From Desulfofustis glycolicus DSM 9705 (GTDB taxonomy: Bacteria; Desulfobacterota; Desulfobulbia; Desulfobulbales; Desulfocapsaceae), in the NCBI RefSeq assembly GCF_900130015.1, contig NZ_FQXS01000008.1:1-64000 (forward strand): a DNA stretch of 64,000 nucleotides, given 5' to 3'. The notes under the pieces are model-generated. The model worked only from the letters and a program-made list of their open reading frames with translations, searched no databases and was not told the origin of the DNA. A program made the translations under genes and the position numbers. Positions 41,546 through 49,463 of this stretch are shown here, one piece after another. Position 1 is the stretch's first letter. Every line of letters starts with the position of its first letter.

Positions 41546-44500
41546 TCAAGTCAGACCGGCTTGCTGCAAAGACACATCACGCGGGGCGTTGCCTCGGAGA
41601 TAGCGAAGATACGGGATGATCACGTCGTTCTTCGCACCGCCGGTACCATCGTAGGTAACCGACACCACCGGAACGCCGGACACTTCCTCGATTTTCTCCC
41701 GCATCGCCTCGGTGATCAGCGACGCACAGCAAAGGGCCGGACTGGCCTGAACAAAGAGGGCGACCTCCGGGTGATAGCGCATCGTATAATGGACCTTCAG
41801 CAGGTTGTCCATCGATTCCCCGGTCTGCTCCGGCACCACGTTATAACGGGCCAGGATGTCCGCCGGGGAATCATCGAATTCCTTGTGCGGCTCATGCAGG
41901 ATGCGATCGAAGATCGATTGATAGGTCTTCTCCAGCTGTTTCATGGTTACCAGGGCAGCCGTGTTGGCAAGGATGTTCAGGTAATGTCCCTCGTTGAACC
42001 ACTTGCGAAAATAGGGAAAAGCGATCATCTTTGCATAATCGACGTAGGGCGTGGTCAACACTTCACCGCCATGCGCCTCGACAAAGCGAATCAGGTCCTG
42101 ATTCAGGATGCGGTTATCGCGGGAATAGAGATCGCCGAAAATCGCTACTTTCGGGCGTTCCTGCGGGCGGGTTTCGATCCACTCGAAGCGGCTAATAATC
42201 TCTTCCAGTACCGCTTCCTTGTCCCGACCGTCACGGAACGCTTCGTTGAGCATAACCAGTGACCGTTCCAGTACCCGGTCGGTTTCGCCCGAATACACTT
42301 CGTACGGCCTGATTCGACAACAGACCTTACGGAGCATACCGCCGAACAGATACGAAAAATAGGCATCTCTCACGGTCCGCAGGCCGATATCGGAAAAGGA
42401 CAAGCTGCCCAGGTAGACCCCCGCCTCCCCCATCTCATGGTCGGACAGAATGGTACGGATGTGATGAGGGTAGAGCCGGATGTTGCAGGCCAGGAAAGAC
42501 TCGTTGAGCCACAGCAGGCAGCGGGCCGGATCAAGTTCCCGTTCCCGGATCGTGTCCATGTATCCCTGGGCGATCGCATTGAGGGGTATGCACTGGCCGG
42601 TATTGTGCTTCAGGCTCTGCCGGATTGAATGATCCGTTTCCTTCATCAGCACCGCATCGACGCCTTCATGCTTCAGTACCGAGACCAGCAGCGAACAAGT
42701 CAGACGGTCCCAGTTCGGGAAAATCACCGTCTTGCCGTCGATCGACCGATCGGAGTGCGGATTGATAAAAATCTCTGCACGCCTCTTCCTGCCGGCGAGT
42801 CCGCCGCGATGATTACGAAAGGCGCGGAAGGCCGCTTCGATGCGTGTCTCATAGCCGACATTTGAATCGTGTTCGTCGAGTTCCAGGATCAGATACGGCT
42901 TGTTGTGGTGGGCCATGATCCGTTTGAAATAATCGATGGCGAACGAATCGGGGGAGCATTTGAACGAGCTGAGGTAAACCGGATAGAGACCGGGCCGCTT
43001 GGCAACGGCTTCTGCCGTCGCCAGGATGCGGGCGGCGAATTTCCAGTGCACCTCGGTCAGCAACGGCTCGATTCGCGCCACCTCCTCCGGTGCAATTTCC
43101 AGCATATCCTGGAAGTAGGCGTCGATACCGAGGCTCCGGAAGATGCCGGGAATGGATCCGTTGAGTTCCGGAGACAGCACGTTGTACGGTCGTCCGAGAA
43201 AGACGATAGCGATCTCCTCGTCACCGCCGTCTCCCCTGAGTCGGCCGAGGATTTCCTGCTGCTGTCGACGCCAGGTCTGATCTTCGTTGACGGCACGATC
43301 AAAAGCGGCGCTGACCTCGAGAAAACTGACCGATCGGCGGGTAATCGGTTGCAGCATCCGGTAAAGCTGCATCTTGGTATGGAAAGAGGTGAAGAGATAA
43401 CGGATGACCGGGCTGAGAATCCGCTCGCCGTCCCGGGGAGCCGCCGCACTGGTCAGCGGTGCCAGGTATTGGGTATAATAGCAATACTGCCGCCGGGCAT
43501 CGCGGGCCTTGTCCTCGAGATATACCGGCAGAAAGACATAATCGGCCTCGCCCAGCAGCAGGTCCACATGACCGTGCATCGCCGTGACCGGGGCACAGAA
43601 CTCGGCCTTGCGCAGATAGGTGCCTCGCTTCAACGCCTCCCGACCGGACGGACTGATCACGGTAGGTATACCGAGATAGGAAAAAAACCGTTTCCACAGA
43701 CCGAGGTCATCGACCATATGCACCGCCGCCGGTAGGCCGATCCGTATCTCATCATCAGGCTGAGCCACCGGTATCGACGCCAGCTGCCGCCGCCGCTCTC
43801 CGAGCAGGTCGTAGGCAGAGGATTCTCTTTTGACAAAGGACTTAGTCTCGTAATCACGGCCGCAGAGAAAGCCGTAGGCCACGGTGCGTCCGTTGATCTC
43901 GGCGACCGACAGCTTGCAGTGGTTGGTGCACAATTCGCAGACTTCGCTGGTGATCGGGATGGTCTGCCGGTAGATATCGAGACCGGCAAAACGGCTAGGC
44001 TGCGCCGTGCCATGGCCTTCATCGGACATAATTAGGGCGGTGCCGAGGGCACCGGTGAGATGACAGAAGGTGGAGACCTGGATCGGTTTGCCGAGCCGTT
44101 GCTCGAATGCGGCCACCAGTGAGCGGTTCTTGGCAGTGGCTCCCTGAAAGCAGATGACCTCGCCGATGGCGCCCTCCGAGGCCACCTTGAGCAGATAATT
44201 TTCCCGGACCGAGTGCAGGACCGCGGCAAGCACCTCGTTGACGCTGTAACCCTCGCTGAGCAGATGGTTGATGTCGCGTTCCATGAAGACCGTGCAGCGG
44301 TCGCTGGCCATCGGCGCAGCAATGCCGGCAGTCCGCTCGCTGATCTCCGTCAGCGGACAATTGAGGCGGGACGCCTGCTCCTCGATGAACGAACCGGTAC
44401 CGGCGGCACAGACGGTATTCATCGTCGACGAGGTGACACGGCCTTCGGCCAAGGTCGTAAACTTGGCATCCTGGCCGCCGATTTCGATGATCGTATCGAC

Positions 44501-45784
44501 ATCGGGATTGAGTTGGCAGGCAGCCCGGGCATGGGCGGTAATCTCGTCGACCACCAGATCGGCGCCGACGATGGTACCGATGAACTTCCGCCCCGAGCCG
44601 GTCGTGCCGCAAGCGGTGACCTGAAACCGCCGACCCGCTTCCTGCTCGATGGCGGCGATCGTGCGAAAAATCGACTGCACGGCGACCAGCGGGCGCCCGG
44701 CCGTCCTGGTATAAAACCCGGCAATCACCTCACCGACACCATTGACGAGAACCGCCTTGGTGCTGGTCGAACCGATGTCGATACCAAGCCCGACCCGCCA
44801 TGCTGCCGCTTGCTCCAGATCGCCATAAATATCTACTTCAACGGGGGTGACCAGTTGTTTAGAAAATTCATATCGGCGACTGCCGGAAAAATCGGGGTAG
44901 CTGGACAGGCGCAGGTCGAGCGGTTCGTACTGGTAGCTTTTCTGTCGCGTAATTTCGCGAAATAGAGGCTCGTTATGATGCCGAACCACGGGGATGATGG
45001 CCTCAACATCAAGGTCTTCGAGCAGGCTGAGCGCCGCGCCGATGGCGCCGAAAAGATGGGATTGCGGCGGGACGGTAATGGTGCGCCCGGTCAATGCACC
45101 AATGTGTTCAACCACCGCCTGATTGAGACTGACCCCGCCGCAGAAGACAATAGGTCCATCTCCGATCTCTGCTGAAAACAAGGTGTCGACGATATTCGTG
45201 GCCAGTCCGCGACAGAGACCGTCGCTGATCTCCTCGAGTCGATACCCCTCCTGTTGCGCGTGAATCAAATCGGTTTTGGCAAAGACGGCACAGCGCGAAG
45301 CGATCCGCGGACCCGGCGTCTCACAGGCCAATGCCGTCCGGCCAAGACGCTCTGCGGTCTGCAGGCCGAGCCGAACGGCCTGCTGGTCGAGAAAGCCTCC
45401 GGTCCCTGCAGCGCAGGAGGTATTTGATCTGGTCCCGCGATAATTGCCGTCTTCGTCGAACACCGCCAGACTGAATTTCTCCGCACCAACGAGCAGTACA
45501 CCGCCGGCCTCAGGAACACTGCGACGCGCGGCGGCAATCACCGCCACCTGGTTGTCATAGCTCCGGTCGGTGACGATAACATCAGGCGTCGAGGCGGTAG
45601 CGGCGACGAGGGGATGGTAACCCGTCTCGAACCGCCCGCGCAGCATCTCTTCCAGCACCGACCGAACCTGCCCCTGATGGAACCGATACTCGGAAAAGAC
45701 AATCCGCCCTTCCCGGTCCACGGCCACCAAGCCGACCGCCACCGAACCGACGTCAACACCGAGAATAGTTTCCGCCTGCTGCAT
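41546..45784 (-). CDS. Giant acyl-CoA dehydratase activase-family protein (two ASKHA domains, DUF2229, dehydratase-like tail)
   Basis: 1412 residues. The first BadF/BcrD-type ASKHA domain begins ILGVDVGSVAVGLVAVD and has SCAAGTGGFLDQQ. The second, near residue 340, begins LGIDIGSTSTKAVLVNG and has EIGGQDAKFTTL, VCAAGTGSFIEEQ and RCTVFMERD; its cysteines match the bridging [4Fe-4S] ligands of HgdC activators. A DUF2229 region and a C-terminal part resembling 2-hydroxyglutaryl-CoA dehydratase D follow. Canonical partners HgdA/HgdB are not nearby. The start at 45784 has GGGAG 5-6 nt upstream; the frame is open to 45865. ATP-driven low-potential electron transfer is known for the family, but the substrate here is unknown. 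Confidence 0.85.
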   Translation of the reverse strand: MQQAETILGVDVGSVAVGLVAVDREGRIVFSEYRFHQGQVRSVLEEMLRGRFETGYHPLVAATASTPDVIVTDRSYDNQVAVIAAARRSVPEAGGVLLVGAEKFSLAVFDEDGNYRGTRSNTSCAAGTGGFLDQQAVRLGLQTAERLGRTALACETPGPRIASRCAVFAKTDLIHAQQEGYRLEEISDGLCRGLATNIVDTLFSAEIGDGPIVFCGGVSLNQAVVEHIGALTGRTITVPPQSHLFGAIGAALSLLEDLDVEAIIPVVRHHNEPLFREITRQKSYQYEPLDLRLSSYPDFSGSRRYEFSKQLVTPVEVDIYGDLEQAAAWRVGLGIDIGSTSTKAVLVNGVGEVIAGFYTRTAGRPLVAVQSIFRTIAAIEQEAGRRFQVTACGTTGSGRKFIGTIVGADLVVDEITAHARAACQLNPDVDTIIEIGGQDAKFTTLAEGRVTSSTMNTVCAAGTGSFIEEQASRLNCPLTEISERTAGIAAPMASDRCTVFMERDINHLLSEGYSVNEVLAAVLHSVRENYLLKVASEGAIGEVICFQGATAKNRSLVAAFEQRLGKPIQVSTFCHLTGALGTALIMSDEGHGTAQPSRFAGLDIYRQTIPITSEVCELCTNHCKLSVAEINGRTVAYGFLCGRDYETKSFVKRESSAYDLLGERRRQLASIPVAQPDDEIRIGLPAAVHMVDDLGLWKRFFSYLGIPTVISPSGREALKRGTYLRKAEFCAPVTAMHGHVDLLLGEADYVFLPVYLEDKARDARRQYCYYTQYLAPLTSAAAPRDGERILSPVIRYLFTSFHTKMQLYRMLQPITRRSVSFLEVSAAFDRAVNEDQTWRRQQQEILGRLRGDGGDEEIAIVFLGRPYNVLSPELNGSIPGIFRSLGIDAYFQDMLEIAPEEVARIEPLLTEVHWKFAARILATAEAVAKRPGLYPVYLSSFKCSPDSFAIDYFKRIMAHHNKPYLILELDEHDSNVGYETRIEAAFRAFRNHRGGLAGRKRRAEIFINPHSDRSIDGKTVIFPNWDRLTCSLLVSVLKHEGVDAVLMKETDHSIRQSLKHNTGQCIPLNAIAQGYMDTIRERELDPARCLLWLNESFLACNIRLYPHHIRTILSDHEMGEAGVYLGSLSFSDIGLRTVRDAYFSYLFGGMLRKVCCRIRPYEVYSGETDRVLERSLVMLNEAFRDGRDKEAVLEEIISRFEWIETRPQERPKVAIFGDLYSRDNRILNQDLIRFVEAHGGEVLTTPYVDYAKMIAFPYFRKWFNEGHYLNILANTAALVTMKQLEKTYQSIFDRILHEPHKEFDDSPADILARYNVVPEQTGESMDNLLKVHYTMRYHPEVALFVQASPALCCASLITEAMREKIEEVSGVPVVSVTYDGTGGAKNDVIIPYLRYLRGNAPRDVSLQQAGLT

Positions 45785-45852
45785 GATTACTCCCATGACC
45801 GGCGGCAGATCAACACTGCGGCCGCCTGCCCGGCCTCTGATCCACCAGAGCC

Positions 45853-45990
45853 ATTTGCAAAACAATCTTTTCGCCCAAACTCTGCGTTATGCTCAAATTT
45901 TTATCCTCGGAATATCATGTATATGCCTGCGGTAAAAATTTTTCGCATGCCTTGATTTCGAACGAAAAGCTAAGTTTTGCGAAAGGCTCC
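45853..45990. repeat. Foldback (MITE-like) element, copy 2 (diverged arms)
   Basis: The conserved apex (minus strand GGCATATACATGATATTCCG) is intact. The outer arms differ from copies 1 and 3 (ATTTGCAAAACAATCTTTTC versus the CTTGAAAAATTGTCATTTC type) but still match the opposite arm (CTTTCGCAAAACTTAGCTTT). It lies between the RHH gene stop and the activase start, so it would be in the activase leader RNA. Confidence 0.65.
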
Positions 45991-45996
45991 ACCGTT

Positions 45997-46473
45997 TTAC
46001 AATTTATCCTTGACGGCATCCCAGAATTCCGCCAGGCCCTTTTTCCACCCGTCGACATAGACCCGCAGATAAGCTTCGTTGGGTGTACCGTCCTGTTCAT
46101 CGACCAATCCATTTTTTACCGCCCGCTCGAAGAAGTAGGGACCGAGGACCTGGTCACGAAGCACGTTGTCCTGACCTTTCCAGCTCAGACCATAGAGCAG
46201 ATCATCATATTCGGCGCTGCGCGCCCAGTTGAAACCGTCATCCCGGCCCCGGTCGAAACAGTTCCTTTCGGACCGGGCCTTTTCTTTTTTGAGCCGATCA
46301 ATGATTTCACCCATCTCGCGATCCTCCCGGAGGCGCCGCTGAAAATCCTCCTTCTTCTGGATCGCATCAGCTACCGCCTCCTGGAACATCTTGGAAAGAT
46401 TAAATGATTCGCGCCATTGCTCCATTTTTTCATGGAGCAGATCGGGGATACTGACGGTAACTCGTTTGGCCAT
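45997..46473 (-). CDS. Ribbon-helix-helix DNA-binding protein with C-terminal extension
   Basis: 158 residues. The first ~45 (MAKRVTVSIPDLLHEKMEQW, then a FNLSKMFQEAVADAI helix) have the strand-helix-helix pattern of CopG/MetJ-type repressors. Residues 50-85 are a charged coiled coil, and a mixed, aromatic C-terminal part with FNWARSAEYDDLLYGL is of unknown role. The ATG at 46473 is preceded by GGGAGGT; the open frame begins with a GTG 6 bp earlier. Three regularly spaced sites overlap its own promoter, which fits autorepression. Its 3' end touches foldback copy 2. Confidence 0.65.
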   Translation of the reverse strand: MAKRVTVSIPDLLHEKMEQWRESFNLSKMFQEAVADAIQKKEDFQRRLREDREMGEIIDRLKKEKARSERNCFDRGRDDGFNWARSAEYDDLLYGLSWKGQDNVLRDQVLGPYFFERAVKNGLVDEQDGTPNEAYLRVYVDGWKKGLAEFWDAVKDKL

Positions 46474-46504
46474 GTCCACCTCCCTGTTCGAATCTTTGCT
46501 CTAT

Positions 46505-46552
46505 AATACGTATAGCAGTATCGAATACGTGTCAATAATACAAATTACGTAT
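46505..46552 (-). promoter_or_regulatory. Promoter with three phased operator-like repeats (RHH autoregulation)
   Basis: Three copies of A-A/T-TACGT-A/G-T occur at 46505-46513, 46524-46532 and 46544-46552, 19-20 bp apart (about two helix turns). On the minus strand TTGACA (46530-46535) and TACGTA (46507-46512) with a 17-bp spacer form a promoter: repeat 1 covers the -10 and repeat 2 overlaps the -35. This is the layout expected for cooperative binding by a ribbon-helix-helix repressor. Confidence 0.6.
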
Positions 46553-46703
46553 TGCATTCATAAGTACATACTACTGCCGTCGTGCACCGTCCTCCTTGCC
46601 GGGCCGACTCAACCGGACTGTCCACATAACCAGCGCTTGCAATATGGGGAAAAGTGTTCAATAGTCTTCGCGATATCTTCAGATTTCCTCTACCAAGGCC
46701 AGT

Positions 46704-47858
46704 ATGCGTAACGGATCACCGGTTCATCCGCACTTCTTTCTCGACAAACGGCTGCGGGCCTTCATTCTCGGCCTGATGGTCCTTGCCTTCCTGTTCGGTT
46801 TCGCAGACCAGGTTTACGACCGAAACTTCGAGCGGTTGCATATCTTCCTTTTTAACCTGTGCTCCGGCGGTTTCATCATCATCTATCATACCGAGAACAC
46901 CGCCCGTCCATCCCTGCGCTGTTATCTCTTCCTCGGCCTCAGCCTGCTCTACGCCGTCCTGGCCTTTTTAAACCTTTACCAGGGGGCGGCCCTGCTGTCC
47001 CTGCTCCTCGGCGTACTGGTCGAATCGATCCGCATCAGGGCCTTTTCCCTGGTGCCACGAGATCTTCTCGCCCCCACCGTTCCGGTCAGCGACAAGTTCC
47101 ATCACGCGTCAATCCTCTGCCTGTCGCTGGCCCTGTTTATCGCCACCTTCGTGCTGCTCAACGACACGGTTCTGCACTGGTTGCCGTACAAGAATCTAAC
47201 CCTTAACGTGTTTTTCCTCGGTTTCTCCTTCCCGGTATCACTGATTACCATGTCCGTAATGTTTTCCTACATCAGACGCAGCCTCGCGCCACCGCTCTAC
47301 CTGGTAAAACAGGGGTTTTTCTGGTCGGTCAACCTCGGCGTCATCATCTTCTTCTTGTTTATCATCTTCGATCTGCAGCTGGCCAAAACGCTCATCGCCG
47401 TTTTTCTGTTCATTACGGTCATCTTGATATTTGGTTACTATCTGCTGCTCGGCATCGATGTTCAACAGAAACATTTCCTGCTGTCCGGCATGACCTTTCT
47501 CGTCTTTACCGGCATTACCGGTGTCTTCTATATCGTGCTCGCCAAATATCCCGAGGCCTACAAACAGTGGGGACGCTTGCTGCTCACCGGTCATGCCTAC
47601 TTATCGCTGTACGGCTGGAGTTTGAGCGGATTGCTGATCCTGATGCGTTTCAACGATTTTCCGTTGAAACTCAATTCCTGGTTGATCATCGGTTTCCACT
47701 GGCTGGTAATCGGCATTCTGGCACCGCTCGGCAAGACCGATCCGTTCATCGCGATTGCGGCAATCATTTGTTATTGCTTATTCTTACATCTCTTTTTCGA
47801 GGAGAAAGGCGCCGGCCCGATGTCTCGGGTCAGCGGGACAGGCGGGAGAACCGTTTAG
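46704..47858 (+). CDS. Polytopic membrane protein of unknown function
   Basis: 384 residues with about eleven hydrophobic helices and short loops. Near residue 290 the segment TGHAYLSLYGWSLSGLLILM contains a membrane histidine pattern reminiscent of the NnrS/haem-copper-like HAHL motif, but only one such histidine motif is clear and I do not assign a family. The short basic tail is cytoplasmic. It is divergent from the RHH gene and converges on the glycosylase gene with a 4-bp overlap. Confidence 0.55.
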   Translation: MRNGSPVHPHFFLDKRLRAFILGLMVLAFLFGFADQVYDRNFERLHIFLFNLCSGGFIIIYHTENTARPSLRCYLFLGLSLLYAVLAFLNLYQGAALLSLLLGVLVESIRIRAFSLVPRDLLAPTVPVSDKFHHASILCLSLALFIATFVLLNDTVLHWLPYKNLTLNVFFLGFSFPVSLITMSVMFSYIRRSLAPPLYLVKQGFFWSVNLGVIIFFLFIIFDLQLAKTLIAVFLFITVILIFGYYLLLGIDVQQKHFLLSGMTFLVFTGITGVFYIVLAKYPEAYKQWGRLLLTGHAYLSLYGWSLSGLLILMRFNDFPLKLNSWLIIGFHWLVIGILAPLGKTDPFIAIAAIICYCLFLHLFFEEKGAGPMSRVSGTGGRTV

Positions 47859-48757
47859 TCAAGGGCCAGCACCGCGCCATCTCTGACCACCAATCCTTCA
47901 TCGCAGAGCGCGGCGACCAGTCGGTCCACACGGGTTGACGGCTCGTCGAGCAGTGAAGCCAGCTCGGCCGCTTCGACGATTCGTCGATCAAGCAGCACTT
48001 GCAAAATCCGGCCGCGTAGCTGCCGATCGGAGCCGGCGAACGGGGACTGACGCTGATAATGGGAACTCCGCCGGCCGGCGTTGCCGACGATTCGCTTGAG
48101 CATCACCCCGTAATCCATCAGCGCATAGTACCAGTCCCGCGGATGCTCCAAATCCAGAGTTCGCTCGACCAGCGGCATGATCCGGCGATCGTTCACCTCC
48201 GTCTCGTCCGGAAAGAAAAAATGCAGAAAGACCGTGCGGATGTTCGTCTCGATAAAGGCTCGGGGGCGATTGAAGGCAAAGACGTAGATAGAGGCGGCGG
48301 TGGCCGGACCGATACCCGGGAGACTGACGAGAAGATCCGGATCGTCGGGCAGTATACCATCATACTCACCGGCCACCCGCGCCGCCGCCTCCTGCAGGTA
48401 CCTGGCCCGGCGATTATACCCGAGACCTTTCCAGAGCCCGAGCACCCGGGCAAACGGAGCATCGGCGAGGGACCTGAACTCGGGAAAGGCATCGATGAAA
48501 CGATCGAATACCGAAGCCACGCGACCTGCCTGGGTCTGTTGCAGCATCACCTCGGAAACGAGTACCCGATAGGGAGAGATCTCTTCTCGCCAGCTGAACG
48601 AGCGCCGATGATACAGATAGTGATGCAGAATAATCGTTCGGAAACGCGCCAGTGATTCACGACAGATAGCGGTGCGCCGATAGAAATCGGTCCAACTCTC
48701 AGTAAAAAACGACGGCAGCTCGCCATCGACGAGACTGCCGGTGAGTGGTGGTGCCAT
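47855..48757 (-). CDS. MutY-like HhH-GPD DNA glycosylase lacking the Fe-S cluster
   Basis: 300 residues. It has the adenine-glycosylase glutamate in LVSEVMLQQTQAGRV, and the helix-hairpin-helix SLPGIGPATAASIY. The catalytic aspartate position (DGN or DTH in MutY/Nth) is occupied by Glu in FIETNIRTVF. The four-cysteine Fe-S loop is absent, replaced by a basic stretch containing GRRSSHYQRQSPFAGS. A winged-helix-like C-terminus follows in place of the MutY NUDIX-like domain. It probably removes mispaired bases, but specificity is uncertain. It starts 2 bp after DUF2062 ends. Confidence 0.75.
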   Translation of the reverse strand: MAPPLTGSLVDGELPSFFTESWTDFYRRTAICRESLARFRTIILHHYLYHRRSFSWREEISPYRVLVSEVMLQQTQAGRVASVFDRFIDAFPEFRSLADAPFARVLGLWKGLGYNRRARYLQEAAARVAGEYDGILPDDPDLLVSLPGIGPATAASIYVFAFNRPRAFIETNIRTVFLHFFFPDETEVNDRRIMPLVERTLDLEHPRDWYYALMDYGVMLKRIVGNAGRRSSHYQRQSPFAGSDRQLRGRILQVLLDRRIVEAAELASLLDEPSTRVDRLVAALCDEGLVVRDGAVLALD

Positions 48758-48758
48758 A

Positions 48759-49292
48759 TCAGGACAGGATGCGCTTCCGATGTTTGCGGATCAGCAGAAA
48801 GCGCAGCATCGCAAACGAGGCGACATAGACGATCAATGCGGCAATCAGGCCGACAATGATGGACCCGATGACCAGCGGGATGATGATTTCCCGGCTCAAG
48901 CTCATGACCGCCTTGAATTGTTCGATTACTTCCCAACCGTTCATTTTCATCATCTGCGCTGCGAGATCGGCAAACACGCGGTAGACCTGCCCGGTGGAAG
49001 GACCGGAACAGAGGAGACTGCCGACCCAATAGTTGAAGGTATAGATCGGCGCCATTGTCGCCACGTTGGTAATCCAGATGGTTACCAAAGCCGCAGGACG
49101 ATTCATGTTGAGCAGGGTACCGAGGAAAAGGACAATGGCGAACTGCACCCCGATCGTCGGGGTGAACGCAACGAAGGTCCCCAGCGCGAAGCCACCGGCA
49201 ATAGCCCGCGGCGAGCGCCGCAGGCGCACCATCCATTTGACCATCGATCGGTAAGGGATGATGTTTCGCTCTTTATTGCCCCTGAGTATCAT
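48759..49292 (-). CDS. DUF2062 membrane protein
   Basis: 177 residues. The DUF2062 signature is present: SPRAIAGGFALGTFVAFTP, then GVQFAIVLFLGTLLNMNRPA and ITNVATMAPIYTFNYWVG, with three or four membrane helices. Function unknown, often linked to envelope polysaccharide or lipid genes. The ATG at 49292 follows AGGTGG; the frame begins with a GTG 6 bp earlier. It is translationally close-coupled to the glycosylase gene. Confidence 0.8.
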   Translation of the reverse strand: MILRGNKERNIIPYRSMVKWMVRLRRSPRAIAGGFALGTFVAFTPTIGVQFAIVLFLGTLLNMNRPAALVTIWITNVATMAPIYTFNYWVGSLLCSGPSTGQVYRVFADLAAQMMKMNGWEVIEQFKAVMSLSREIIIPLVIGSIIVGLIAALIVYVASFAMLRFLLIRKHRKRILS

Positions 49293-49463
49293 GACCACCT
49301 ATCACAGACAGCTGCTGTCAAAACCCGATTGCCAAGCAACAACGTTCGCCGGCCAACTCTTTATAATAATCCATCGTCATGAGCGAGGCTAGCGTTGATC
49401 AGCAGGAAGGGCACAAATTCGGGATAATAAAGCGACAAGCGATAGTGGCTCGGTGCAAGCGAT

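Noticed and set aside
46484-46492. tRNA T-loop-like GTTCGAATC
   Set aside because: No acceptor, D or anticodon stems can be drawn around it, and it lies at the ribosome-binding region of the RHH gene.
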